NCBI GenBank assembly: GCA_020698575.1
Contig: CM036239.1
Coordinates: 46,589,763-46,653,762, forward strand
DNA length: 64,000 nt
Origin: Bostrychus sinensis
Taxonomy: Eukaryota; Chordata; Actinopteri; Gobiiformes; Eleotridae
Direction of reading: 5' to 3'
The position numbers were made by a program, and so were the translations under genes. Numbering within the stretch: the first letter of the stretch is position 1; each line of letters opens with the position of its first letter. The notes under the pieces are model-generated. The model had not been told where the DNA came from. It searched no databases and saw only the letters and a list, made by a program, of their open reading frames with translations. Shown in pieces: positions 44,590-55,542 of the stretch.

Positions 44590-44702
44590 TATCTGTGAAG
44601 ACTCTCACTCATCCAGGGTAACTGCATTGCAACAAAAAGTTAAAAAACAAAAAGTTAAAAAATCAGTCATCTGGATTAGATTTTTGACGTTTTACCTCTT
44701 CT
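44590..44702. repeat. Dispersed repeat H, copy 2
   Basis: Same ordered phrases as 33153-33260: ctgtgaagactctcactcat, gcaacaaaaagtt, tcatctggatta. The aaaaagtt segment is duplicated once here. Confidence 0.6.
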
Positions 44703-44809
44703 TTCTCAATTCTGTACTTAGGTACTATAAATGATCCTATAACTCCACGTACTCCCTGCAATCTGCTCACGTACCCCCGTACCCCTGGTTGGGAAACACT
44801 GGTCTAGGG

Positions 44810-45478
44810 TCTAAAAGTAGCGGACCCTGGACTAAATCCAGCTCTTTTTGCAACAGTTATGCACATTATTGGCCATCAGACAGTCTCTTATGGCTGTTAT
44901 CTTTTTTCATCACTCAACAGTTGGCACCAGAGTGAATGTAATAACCTCTCTGGCCTGGCTAACAGCTTTCAGTGCTTTCCTTTGTCACCTGTTGGTTCTG
45001 CTGAAATCCTTGTTGTTGTTCAGTCCTCTGAGGGATTTCTGTCTTCGTCAAGTTGCCATTTTAACAACAGGAAAGTCCTGGTGACTCCCAACATAATGAT
45101 CACATTCAAACAAAACCCACTTTCTCTACAGGTTTTTGTATAACTGGCTTCTGGTCTGCTTACGTCCTGCCTTTTCTTTTTCTGATTGGTTACTCCGTCT
45201 GTGATTGTTCCGCCCATAGAAATTTAAGCAAAGAGGTAACCAGACTAACTTCTTTGCATAGAATAGAAAAAGTTTGTCTGGGCAGCCAGTGCGTAACCAA
45301 TTTCCTCAGATGGAGATAATACACATTGTTACCATGTAGATTATTTGTTAGCAGGGGCAGGATTGTGGTTTAGATCACATTTTGTGCAGGCCCAGTATAC
45401 AGAATGGTTGACTTTCAGGCAATAACTTTTATTGTGCATTGAGTTAATCACAATAATGCTGAAAATAATATGTATACA

Positions 45479-45511
<33 letters not shown>

Positions 45512-46419
45512 TAAATAAATAAATAAATCAGAATGTGCACTATATTTGGGGTTATTGGTATCTTAAAAGACTCAAGACAAATAATATTATGTAAGTACTG
45601 AGCGGCCAAAAGTGTTGATTTTACAAGGAACATAAATCAGTATGTGTTTTGTGTAGAAAGTGCCTGACTGCAACTCATAGTGAACCCTCAAAATCAAATT
45701 TAATTATTGTACTTTACAATATCCATCAACATCCAACAATACAGTATGCCAGGGCTATTCATACTTCATTTGGAGGGAGGCCATATTAGAAAATGACATG
45801 ATTTGTGAAGGCTGGATGGGTAATTAACACATAACTAGAGGCTCAGCATTACTACCAATAATACTAATGCACATTACATATGGGAAATAAACTATTTTCA
45901 TTTTCTTTATATTATCATTTTCATTTCAGATTTGCTAATGAACAACCTCTATACACACTTAGGTAAAAAAAAAAAGAAAAAAAGAAATCAAGTACCAAGC
46001 CTAAATTGGGGAGATAATAACATTCAAAAGTATAGCCAGACATATACCATTTATTTTACTCAACACATTGTCAAAGCTAGAGGGACATTTCAAGAAACAG
46101 CTTTTTTTTTTTAATACAAATGCACTAAAACATCCGACACACACCAGACACGCCAACTAGTGATTCCCCTCTTTTAGCTCAGCTCCCTTCATTTAATCAC
46201 TCAGAGCAATTTATTTGAGTGTTGGTAAGCAATTTTTATTAGTTTTTTTTTTTTTTTTTTTTTGTAGAAGCCTAATTTTTATGCAGTTTACAAGCACAAA
46301 ATACAGTCCAGTGGCAAAATGCTGCTACTTTTTGGGTTTTGCTAATGTCTTGACTTTTTCCTCATAGTTTAAATCCGGCCTGTTACCCATCTCTTTCTGC
46401 TACTCTGCGTACCTGGCCT
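44810..46419. other. Non-coding stretch with simple repeats
   Basis: Compound (AAT)n/(AAAT)n at 45479-45529 and T-run 46238-46263. No gene supported. Confidence 0.5.
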
Positions 46420-46902
46420 CAGTGTTGCCAGATTAGGCTAGTTTCCACCCAGTTGGGCTTCTTTTGAACATCTAGGGCTGGGAAAAGTATCGATGGGCTG
46501 GTTTATAAAGTTTGGGCTGCTTTTCACAACATTTGATGGGTTTTTAGAGAATATTGTAGAGAAAATGCCAACACAAAAGTCATAATTTTATGGCAAACAA
46601 AGTAGAAATACACATTTCAATAAACTGCTGTGTCCTATCAGTTCATTTGTTTTAAAATGAGTGACTCGTTTGTTTTGTTGCTCATATTTCATGTTGGTAT
46701 TTTTTATGTTTCTTGTGGTTTATGAAGCCCTAACCAGGAAGGCTTTGGTTGTCTGGGGAACTTTTTTTAATGCTGCTGTTATGTTTTGTGTTTTTTCTTA
46801 CGTATAACAGTTTTAACATTCATAGTGGTTGTGATTTGGGCTGTCGGGCAGGTTTTAAGTTCTGTTTGGGCTGGAAACTGTCAGTGAGATCTGGCAACCC
46901 TT
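46420..46902. mobile_element. Probable DNA-transposon MITE (gttgccagat ends)
   Basis: Left cagtgttgccagatta... and right ...agatctggcaaccct are inverted. The second matching stretch (gtttcc-acccagttggg versus ggctggaaac) lies further in. No target-site duplication was found, so the boundaries are approximate. Confidence 0.6.
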
Positions 46903-47143
46903 TGAAATGATCCTCGTCTGTCCTCACATGTGACTGGCTGCATGGTGTGCCCATCAAATTGAAATTCACCTCTTATTGCACGGATTTTTAGCAAAGTTGA
47001 GCAGGATCAGGGAAAGATTCGGCTGTCCGGTATGATCCGCTCCAACATGCAGCAAAAAACATGCCCCTATTGTATGAGAGCCTTCACACTGGGGCATGCA
47101 TCTCTGAAAAACAATGAGACCTCATCTTAGCTCTATGGAAAAC

Positions 47144-47333
47144 CAGTGGGGGGATGTAACAAAGTAAAAGTACTCAGTTATTTGTAGACACACAGTGCTT
47201 AAATATAAAAGATGCAGTAAAGTAGTACTGCCTTAGAAACGTCAGAATAATAAAGACAGAAGACCTCACCGACAGATTCAATTTCTTCTCTTGCATTGGT
47301 TTGTTCATTTCATCTGCAATCAGCACAAGTCCG
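47144..47333 (+). mobile_element. Family E hAT-like MITE, left part
   Basis: cagtggggggatgtaacaaa starts at the expected terminus. Then come gacacacagtgcttaaata, cagaataataaagacagaag and ggtttgttcatttcatctg, as in 54990-55542. The right half is missing. Confidence 0.7.
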
Positions 47334-48008
47334 ACTGGAAAGATATCAATTCCAGCACTGGCTCCGACTGCTCACACCACAAACAGCAGAGAGAAAAAAA
47401 AACAAAAGACTCTGTGTAAACTTATGGCAGGCTGTCTCTGTTTGTATTGGGCCTCATGTGTTGAAATGCTGCCCCCCCCCATCTGCTGATCTCTATCAAA
47501 GCCATGTTAAAACGAGCGGCAGTTGTGTTCATCTTGTTTGGACTGATCAGATAACACACACAGCCCTCCCTCCCCATTTCCCCAGCGAGGTTCAGCAGCC
47601 CAGTGCGGATCTAATCTGGCCTTCGACCAACAAAGTGTACAGTGATAAGCACGGCGAGTCCATCAAAAAGCCTGTTTGTTTTCCACCAAAATGGAATTAA
47701 TCATTATTTTAGCTGTATTTATCAAGGCGAAGTGTGCAGCGGTTAATTGGATTGGAGCGGGACAAAGGCAGGGATGCACAAGGGAAATATAGGAATAAAA
47801 GGGACGGAGATAGGAGAGAAATGAAAGAGAGATTTGGATTTTGTTATCTACGATGGACTGAGAGTACATTCAGTGTGGTGTGCAGAGGCAGGTGTCTCAG
47901 ATAGAATTTGGACAGATAGACAGGCATTGTTCATGCGGTGTGAAGGTAGATCAGACTGTTTTTACAGATTTCAGCTTTCCATTGCTCTGGACTGCTGACC
48001 CCAAGTAC
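47334..48008. other. Non-coding stretch
   Basis: The longest open frame of the window (134 codons, 47296-47700) starts inside the family E fragment. It has no recognisable domain and is treated as accidental. Confidence 0.45.
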
Positions 48009-48391
48009 TTACAGGGGATATATTCTGCAAAATCAACTTCTTCTATCATGTTATAATGTGGTTCCCTCATCAAAAAACATACCTGGAGTTGTGTTTTGCT
48101 TCTGTCACGTCTGTTTGAGGACTTGTGAGGCCTCAAAACACTTGATTCCATGAGTCCCTGCCTCTCCCACGAACCCCCGCCCACTCCAGGAAGCACTGAC
48201 CAATCAACAAGACCTCTACATCCAGTCTAGTCTCATTCATTTATCTAAAAAAAAAAAAAAAAAAAAAACTATGTACAGCTCTGTTTCTGCTGATTCCTCA
48301 CATATTTTTCATTGTGTGTGCTTTTTCTTTGATTTTGTTCAAAAGGCGGTCACAGCTATGCACTCTGCTGCCCTCTGCTGGTCTTTTCAGC
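48009..48391 (+). mobile_element. TTAA MITE family A, right-truncated
   Basis: It starts ttac-aggggatatattctgc (TTAA mutated to TTAC), followed by the family order catgttataatg, cctggagttgtgttttg, ctctacatccagtct and ccctctgctggtct. A poly-A run (48247-48268) interrupts it. A CTCF-like core is at 48368-48381. Confidence 0.75.
48368..48381 (-). promoter_or_regulatory. CTCF-like core motif in MITE family A
   Basis: The minus strand reads CCAGCAGAGGGCAG, identical to the motif at 5986-5999. Confidence 0.5.
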
Positions 48392-48902
48392 ACAGATTGC
48401 AATGTTATTTGCAAACATCATAGTCCAGGAGCTTTGGAAACTAAAAGCTGACGTAACAGAAAACTAAACCAGTCTTGATCTTGCTTTAAATTCAGCTCCA
48501 ACCTAAGACTTCATATCTTTTTTCTGTTATCAGATTTCTGAGCTCTGGGCTGTAACATTAATTCAGTTTTGGCACTTCACCTGCCTCCACATCATTTCTT
48601 TTTCTCTCCATCCAACAATGCACTTCAGGCTCAGACTTCAGTCTGTTTCTTTCCTTTTTTTCATTGCTCTTTTTTTTTTTTTTTTTTTTTTTCTTTTTTT
48701 TTTTTTGGTAGCTCCCACCTGAGCCCCTGGAATCACTGTTATAAGTTAGTGTGGCCCAGATAATGCAGCCTCTTGTATGTACTGTATATCTGTGTCCCTC
48801 TGTCCCAAAACTCTTCAGTTTTGCAATTTTGCAATTTGCAATACACTGTGCAGCCCAAAGTACTCAAGTTTAAGTACTCGCCACTTGTTGTCACTGACAG
48901 TT
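48392..48902. other. Non-coding stretch with T-rich tract
   Basis: T-rich run at 48669-48706. Nothing else recognised. Confidence 0.5.
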
Positions 48903-49102
48903 ATCGATCCCCTAAATCGATGTTTTTGAGCTTTTAACTATGTTATATACACCTCAAAAAAAAAAAAAAAAAAGACCTGTAATAGTATTTTGTTTCTTTC
49001 TCACCCGTTTGAGTAATCCAGTAATATCCTGTATGATCTGGAAATGCTGGGTCTCAAAACTATTTCATAAAGTCTGAAAAAAGCATCAAATATGACCTTT
49101 AA
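48903..49102 (+). mobile_element. TTAA MITE family B, internally deleted
   Basis: gagcttttaactatgttat, then tagtattttgtttctttc and gtttgagtaatcc, ending in aaaaaagcatcaaatatgacc plus TTAA (49099-49102). The CTCF-motif part has been deleted. Poly-A at 48955-48973. Confidence 0.65.
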
Positions 49103-49916
49103 TTGCATTGCAAGTAAAAGAAATGCATAATATTACAAAAATACCATAACTACCATAACTATTTTGAATATTGTGGTAATATTACATGCAATGTTTGAAC
49201 GCCACTTAACAAATACAAGAATAAACTTCCACTGGTCAAAATGTATTATAGATAAACATAAACAGACATATTGTGACGATAGAGGGTATGCACATACATT
49301 CCTTTTTCTCAGGACCCTTGTTGTAAAATATTTCCATCACTCTCCTTTGAAAGAAGCTACTAAACCAAAAATATAATGTTCATATAATCTTTTGCAGTTT
49401 TACCTCCTTTTCATCAGACAATGAGACACTTGAGCTTGTCTTTTGCAAGGTTAAAAAAAATTCAATATGAAAACAACAAATATTTTCTTATGGTTGGGAA
49501 ACAGTGCTCTATGGTTTTAATCATGCGTCTCGACTGAAACGTGGACCTCCCATATTTAATGGCATCTGACAAGTGGCCCACCTGCAGGCCGGAGTGCGTT
49601 TCAAACCAGGATTAAAACCTAAAGAGAAGTCGCTGAGGTTGAACTGAGAGGAGTGAGGAGGCTTAGGAGCCGGCCTCCAGCGTGATGCTCCACGGCGGGG
49701 TATGAGAGATATAAGGGCTGCGGGGCGGAGGGAGGTGGAGAGCGGAGAGAGGGCAGTCTCTGGGACAGATCAACCGGATTAGTGTCGGACAGATGCTGCC
49801 ACTTGTGTTAACCTATGACAACACTGGGATTACAACCGGGCTTTCTGCGCTGACTGTGAACTTGTCTGTAATGTAATGTTTTCACTGAGTGGCATAGTTT
49901 GGTAGTAGGAGCAAGA
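49103..49916. other. Non-repetitive stretch with possible promoter
   Basis: Segment 49555-49870 is GC-richer than its surroundings and purine-rich near 49720-49760. It contains a TATA-like and a GC box-like element. Confidence 0.4.
49709..49728 (+). promoter_or_regulatory. Possible core promoter (TATA-like plus GC box)
   Basis: ATATAAGG (49709-49716) is followed by GGGGCGG (49722-49728). An ATG at 49792 opens only a 27-codon frame with no family match. Weak evidence. Confidence 0.2.
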
Positions 49917-50340
49917 ATGTAATGAATAAATCTCACAGTACAATATTATCACAATATTATCATGACATTAACCTCCCAGAACCATATTTATTGTGAGTAG
50001 GAAAGCTCACGATAACAAAACCTATTCTCTACAAGTGCCCTGAAGAGCCTTTAGCCTGTAGTAGTAATTATTGTTATATTTCAAAAGATTAAGGCTAAAT
50101 AAGAATCTGAATTCATACTCCATTTGCTATCACTACTAATAACACCAGTCCCTGTCATGTTAGCTGCACTAAAATGGCACAAAGGATCATGGTCTATGAA
50201 GTTCTTGCTGCTCTTTTTTTTTTAAACATGCTGCTGCAACAAAAAATGTATTTTAGCCCCAGCAGCTTACCATTCAATAATGTAAAAGTTCACAATGATA
50301 TAGACTTTTACTATTGCGTTATCACGATATGAACATGTTG
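49917..50340 (+). mobile_element. Family G hAT-like MITE, degenerate copy 2
   Basis: It shares ctcacagtacaatattatca, aaaggatcatggtctatg, gctgcaacaaaaa and a final atcacgatat with 39922-40764, in the same order. The terminal repeats are decayed. Confidence 0.75.
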
Positions 50341-50425
50341 ATGTGGTTGTTTTAAATTAGGAAAATGTCCATTAAAAATAAATAAATAATCCAGTGTTGA
50401 CAGTCTAAAAATGTGTTAGAGCTTT

Positions 50426-50733
50426 GTAAAGAGGCTATATTCTGCAAAATGAACTATTTTGAGCTTTTTCCCATGTTATAATGTTCAGTCTGCTCTCAGT
50501 CATTTATCCAAAAAATGGGGCAAAAGCTCTGTTTCCACTCACTCCTTCAACTATTTTTCATTTTGGAGTAAAATGGCACCCACCCCAGTCTTTCTGTTCA
50601 AAAGAGTGTAACACAGTTGCACTCTGCTGGTTTCTTCACCTGTCTCTGTATAACACAAGTAAAGTATTTGTTGGAAATGTTGGAAACGTTGGAAAGTCAC
50701 ATAATGTTTTTAAAAGTTGTAAAACATGCAATC
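50426..50733 (+). mobile_element. TTAA MITE family A, left part of an interrupted copy
   Basis: It begins taaagaggctatattctgc and follows the family A order to taatgttttt, aaaagttgtaaaac. A hAT MITE then interrupts it, and the family A sequence resumes at 51728. Confidence 0.8.
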
Positions 50734-51719
50734 TAAGGGTGCTCCGATCAGGGTTTTTGAGGCCGATCACCGATCAGCCTCTGCTGTGATCGGCCGATAC
50801 CGATCATGGCCGATACCGATCACGTGGTCTTCAATGTAGTAATGTATTGTATGCAGGCTATTATTAGTTCCATTTGAAAAATACTGTAGCCTTTGTAAAT
50901 ATAAAAGAACAACAAAATTCTACTTATTTTTGTTTTAGAAGAAGAGGTTTTATTGCATTATTGGTCTTTAATGTGTGCCCAGTGTCTGTGGCTTTGTTTG
51001 AATGCTCCGCTGATGTAAAAATCAGCTGTTCTTAATTGGTTTCCTTTAATGCGAGTCCGCGGTGCAGCGCCTGTGTCTGCGTAACGCGCAGCCAAACCAG
51101 GTTGAAACACAGTGGACTAAAGAGCAGACAGCTCCTGCTGCCAGTTTTGACAACGTCTGAACGAAGAAAACGTGCAAAGAGAGCAGAGAAGACAACGATG
51201 AAAGGTGCTCCTCTCAGACTCACGGACACATGGGCTGCCTTTTTACTTTCTCTTTCCATTAGCAGCCATTTGGTGCAGTTTAAGCCACAAAACGCACAGT
51301 TTTCTCCGTGCAACAAGACACAGGCAGACTCTGAACTTTCTTAATCCTTTTAATGTAACTGTTAGCGGGTTAGCTGTAGCTCTATTTACGTTGGTGTTTG
51401 CAAATACACGCACTGCTGCGCCTCGGTTCTGTCCCGTGCGCTCCTAAAGCAGGCGGGGACACAGCGGGGACACAAAGCAGCGCCTCCAGGGCAGGTTTGT
51501 GTTAGTTATAATCAGGGCTTAACTTAAAAACACTGCTAAAGTAACGCTACTGCTGTTTAATCAAACCGGAGTTGCAGGACAGTAGATGTGAGAGCCTCGC
51601 GTGTTTATTGTAATTTGATCGGCCCTTCTGATCGGCCCATTTTACCGATCACCGATCACTCTATTTTTAGCCACGATCAGCCGATCATGATCGGCGGTCG
51701 ATCGATCGGAGCACCCTTA
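50734..51719. mobile_element. hAT-type MITE nested in family A
   Basis: Perfect TSD atgcaatc (50726-50733 and 51720-51727). The terminal repeat taagggtgctccgatca matches tcgatcggagcaccctta at the other end. Subterminal regions are dense in gatcgg/ccgatc words. The interior (51020-51480) is CpG-richer and carries 80-100 codon open frames on both strands without recognised domains. Confidence 0.92.
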
Positions 51720-51727
51720 ATGCAATC

Positions 51728-51790
51728 CTGTTCTAGAGGTGACCAAGATTGGTTTAAAAAGATGAATAAAAGCAGAATATAACCCCTCAA
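51728..51790 (+). mobile_element. TTAA MITE family A, right part of the interrupted copy
   Basis: It resumes ctgttctagaggtgaccaag exactly as in 5634-6164 and ends gcagaatataacccc. Confidence 0.8.
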
Positions 51791-51963
51791 AGTGCTGTTT
51801 GGGTCAGGATCTGCAAAGGTTTTCTACCTTTGTTAAAGAGAGTTTTATTCCTCTTCACTGTGGCTAAAGTGCTGCTGGGTTTTCTCCAGTAAAACATTTC
51901 AACACATTGCTCTTACAAATGACATTGCATCACTTTGATTTTAGGGCATCTGTTATTATGGTT

Positions 51964-52513
51964 TTAAAGCTCTCCTATTCTGCTAGTTTGACTCTTTTGA
52001 GCTTTTAACCCTGTTATTATGTTGTTTGCACCTCAAAAACATACTGTACCTGGAGTAGTATTTTGTTTCAGCCACTTATTAATCCTGGATACTGAGCCAG
52101 TCTCTTCTGAAGAGCCAAAAACGCTCGGTCTCACGGCTCTACATGAAACTGAGAAGTGCTCCTGCACGTTTCTAAAGCCCATACACCGTCACCGGACTCA
52201 TTCTGATCATTTCAGAGTTTAAACCGCCATTACTATGAAGCAGTCAGCTCATTTATCTATCTGTTGGCTTCATGTTGCTAACAGCCATGCTAAAAAGCCA
52301 TTTTATTCTCTGTCCAGCAGGGACACTGTTGTCAGCAGGAGGCGGCAGACACCTAATCCAAGTATTGTCTGCAAATTGACAGTAACATCTCAAAAGAAGC
52401 AGTTCTCCATACATTCGCATTATTTTAATTTATAAAATGTGAAATACTAATGCAAAGGTGTCTATTATACACTACTTCAAAAAGCCTAAAAAAGCATAAT
52501 ATGGGACATTTAA
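51964..52513 (+). mobile_element. TTAA MITE family B, longest copy
   Basis: TTAA at 51964-51967 and 52510-52513. Ends agctctcctattctgct and agcataatatgggac. At 550 bp it is the longest family B copy seen and includes the segment 26721 has and 20162 lacks. A CTCF-like site (TCAGCAGGAGGCGG, 52332-52345) lies at the conserved position. Confidence 0.82.
52332..52345 (+). promoter_or_regulatory. CTCF-like motif in MITE family B
   Basis: TCAGCAGGAGGCGG is close to the CTCF core and followed by cagac. It is at the same element position as in the copies at 20336, 26874 and 54048. Confidence 0.4.
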
Positions 52514-52533
52514 TAAATTCTGTTCAATTTTAT

Positions 52534-52985
52534 TTACCGTATTTTCCGGACTATAAGTCGCCCCAGGGTATAAGTCACATCAGTCAAAAAATGCGTCATG
52601 AAGAGGAAAAAACATGTATAAGTTGCACTGGACTATAAGTCGCATTTATTTAGAAATTTATTTCACAAAATCCAAGACCAAGAAAAGATATTTCATCTGG
52701 AAAGGCAAGTTATTCAACTACACAATAGCACAATAGCACACAGAACAACAGGCTGAATAGGTGTCCAGTATGTTAACGTAACACATTAACAGTTTTTCAG
52801 CTACACAATAGCATAAAGAACAAACCTGGGAGGCTGGAGAGGCTAAATTAACAAAACAAGCCAGCGAGTCCAACAAGCAAGTTACCAGTAAGCAAGTTCA
52901 CCAAGCTCCCAATCTCATTCTTCATCACTGAATACGACTGACAGTAGTTGCCCCAAGTTTAGAGCACCCTCTTATGGCTGCAGAT
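52534..52985 (+). mobile_element. Probable DNA-transposon relic (ccgtattttccggac end)
   Basis: ttaccgtattttccggacta, then taagtcgc repeated several times, is a familiar fish repeat terminus. The interior repeats actacacaatagca and aagcaagtta words. The right boundary is set near ctcttatggctgc; the superfamily was not determined. Confidence 0.55.
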
Positions 52986-53633
52986 GGTAATGTTTACTCC
53001 TACTTTCATGTTAAATTTAATATCCTTCTTTTAAGGAAAAACACTTAAAAAAAACAACTGGGGGAAAAAAAAAGAAGAAACCTTATGGAGATCAGGGCGG
53101 ACAGGTTATGAATGTGTCTAGAACTGTTAAATAAAGTCCAGTAGCTCATCTACAGTCTCATAGTTGAGGTCTGTAAGGATGCAGCAGGTAGGCTTCATCC
53201 AGACAGGCGTCAATAAAGGTTTTTGTGATTCTTTTTTATTTACCTCTCCTCTCTGCTGGGCTCTATTAGCTTACTCTACTTCTCCTCTTCCTGAGCTGTG
53301 GCCACAACAGGAAGGACTCAGCTCTGTGTTTTGTGATGTGTTTAGATGCCTTCATTAGAAAATCTGTTTGGAAATGTTCCCTTATTGAGGAGACAGGCCA
53401 CAGAGAAGTCATTGTAAACTGTTGTTGACCGGACGGAGAGACTCCCGGATGCCTCGTCATCTGTGTTTGTGATACTGAGATAATGTTTTTTGCGGAGGAA
53501 GGAAGCACATGTATTTGTTTCTCTGTTGGCGTCAGAAAAGCCCAGATGGTCACCTCTGAAGATAACGCAGATGTTCAGTGTTTGTTGTAGCTTTCATTAA
53601 ACATCACTGTCAAGCAGCTATAGTTTAAATATT
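52986..53633. other. Non-coding stretch
   Basis: No gene or repeat recognised. Confidence 0.5.
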
Positions 53634-53635
53634 AA

Positions 53636-53880
53636 TAGAGTGTTTCTCAAGCTGTGGTACGGGTGCATGGTGGTACTGTACACGGTCTGATTTGGTTTAT
53701 TTTAGAGTTGGTTTTAGTTCTGCTTTAGTTGAGTGTAGACTATTGTTTAAGTCCTGAATTAGTACTGGTTTAGCTGTAATTTATTCCTGGTTCTGTCCTT
53801 CATATTTTTCTGTGTTGATACCTATTTTATCCTTTGGTTCAATACCTGGGTTAGTCCTGATTTAGGCTTATTTTAGTTCA
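53636..53880 (-). mobile_element. Family D end with inverted accaggactaaa array
   Basis: gtgtttctcaagctgtggta followed by cgggtgc is an inverted family D terminus. ggtttattttagagttgg and similar ~12-bp units then continue to 53880. It abuts the family B copy at 53881. Confidence 0.55.
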
Positions 53881-54212
53881 TTAAAGGTCTCATATTTAGC
53901 TTTTATCAGGCTTTTTAAATAGTTTTGGACACTTAAGGATTAATATTTTATGTTTTATAACGTATAATAAAGTTTATGTATGGAAAATGTCTTCTTTTGG
54001 GGGGCTGTTACTGTGACTTTGCAGGGAACGATTAGATTAGGTGTCTGTCGCCCCCTGCTGGCAATGATGGGGACTGGACAGAGCATAAAATAGCTATTTA
54101 GCAAGGCTATTAGCAACATGATACTAACAGATAGATAAATGAGCTGACTGCTTTGTAGAGACGGCCATTTAAGTGCTGAAATAAACAGAATGTCTGCTGA
54201 CTAAAGCCATGG
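53881..54212 (-). mobile_element. TTAA MITE family B, inverted copy
   Basis: TTAA (53881-53884), then aggtctcatatttagc, agttttggacactta, ttagattaggtgtctgtcgc, and agatagataaatgagctgac. This is the family B order read on the opposite strand, truncated at its far end. Confidence 0.8.
54048..54061 (-). promoter_or_regulatory. Strong CTCF-like motif in MITE family B
   Basis: The minus strand reads CCAGCAGGGGGCGA, identical to 26874-26887. Confidence 0.5.
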
Positions 54213-54989
54213 CGTCAGGCTAAATTAATAATTTGACCAGATGGTTTTCCTTTTTGCTTTTACAAAAAAAAAAAAAAAAAAAAGAGACGTATGTTTGTCC
54301 TGGACAGAGCTCCTACCGACGGAAAATACTCAATTATTCAGTGTGTTTGTACTACATTTGTCATAAAGGATAGGGAGGCGACTGGTGATGGGAAACATCG
54401 GCAAGTGTTTTTAGGAAGCCAGTGGTAAAATTTTAAAACAATATGAAATCAGAAAAAACATTTATGCTATATAACGTTTATGTATGGAGCCAGTACTGGT
54501 ATAGCCACAGAGTACTGTAATAGTTCAATGCTTTTTCCCATGCATTTCTCAAACTGATCTAAAATTAAAGCAAAACAAAAAACAAAAACAAACAAAAAAA
54601 AAGATTCATTTTTAATCTGCCGACCAACAGGGATGCTCTGCTGTTGAATAAAGTCTCTAGTTTCTGACTTAAAAATACACATGATAATATTTTACAACAA
54701 GTATGGCATTATTATAATGTCTAAAAAGGTCAAAGGTGTCATGCTATTGTTTGTTTGGCTAATAAATGATCAGAGCTTTCTGTGCTGTCCAACTGCTTCT
54801 TGCTTTTGTACTGCAGATTTCATGGCTCTTACTAAATGTATCATCTCAAGTTATAATGAGTTTTTCAGAAGAAAATTCCTTTCCAAATACATTTAACTTT
54901 AATAACTAAGTTATTACCTGAACCTTTATGTGGCTGTCCTGTGACATGACAATACTTGATATGACCCCTGGGGAATTTGAGTTTGAGAG
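54213..54989. other. Non-coding stretch
   Basis: Poly-A 54259-54284. No gene recognised. Confidence 0.5.
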
Positions 54990-55542
54990 CAGTGGTGGAA
55001 TGTAATGAAGTAAAAGTACTTTTCTTGGGTAAATTTTAGAAGTGGTACTTTTACTTTTACTACATGTATTTGTACTTTTTACTCCACTACATTTCTGAGT
55101 TGGTTTGAAATACAAAGTATTTTGAGTTTTGTTTTTAATTCATTTGTTTTTGTTGTGCCCTCATAGACACACAGTACTTAAATAAATAAAAATAAAGTAG
55201 TAGCAGTAAAGTAGTACTCTTTAGAAACATCAGAATAATAATAAAGACAGAAGACCTCAGTGACAGATTAAGTTTCTTCTACTGCACCAGTTTGTTCTTT
55301 TCATCTGGAATCAGCACAGTTTTTTCAAAATCCCTCACATTTAACACATTCATGAATTGTCGAGTCTGTGCGAAATACTTTTACTTTTTTACTCGTTTTA
55401 CTAGTTCATTTAAAAGTAAGTACTTTTAGACTTTTACTTATGCAGAAATTTGAAGATGACACTTTTACATTTAATTGAGTAAATGTTTGCTTCTTTATCT
55501 GTACTTTGATTTAAGTAAATAAATTGAGTACTTCCACCACTG
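54990..55542 (+). mobile_element. hAT-like MITE, family E, complete copy
   Basis: The ends cagtggtggaatgtaa and agtacttccaccactg are inverted repeats. The interior is rich in agtact/tacttttac words. Partial copies occur at 4386, 14722, 29820 and 47144. Flanking 8-mers (tttgagag, gtttaaag) match poorly, so the TSD is not secure. Confidence 0.8.

Noticed and set aside
47296..47700. 134-codon open frame, longest in the window
   Set aside because: It starts inside a family E transposon fragment, overlaps a shorter alternative frame and shows no recognisable domain.
50481..50789. 102-codon open frame
   Set aside because: It reads through family A into the nested hAT MITE; the frame is accidental.
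51036..51344. Open frames of 80-102 codons on both strands inside the hAT MITE
   Set aside because: No transposase motif is recognisable; noted only as an unusual interior.
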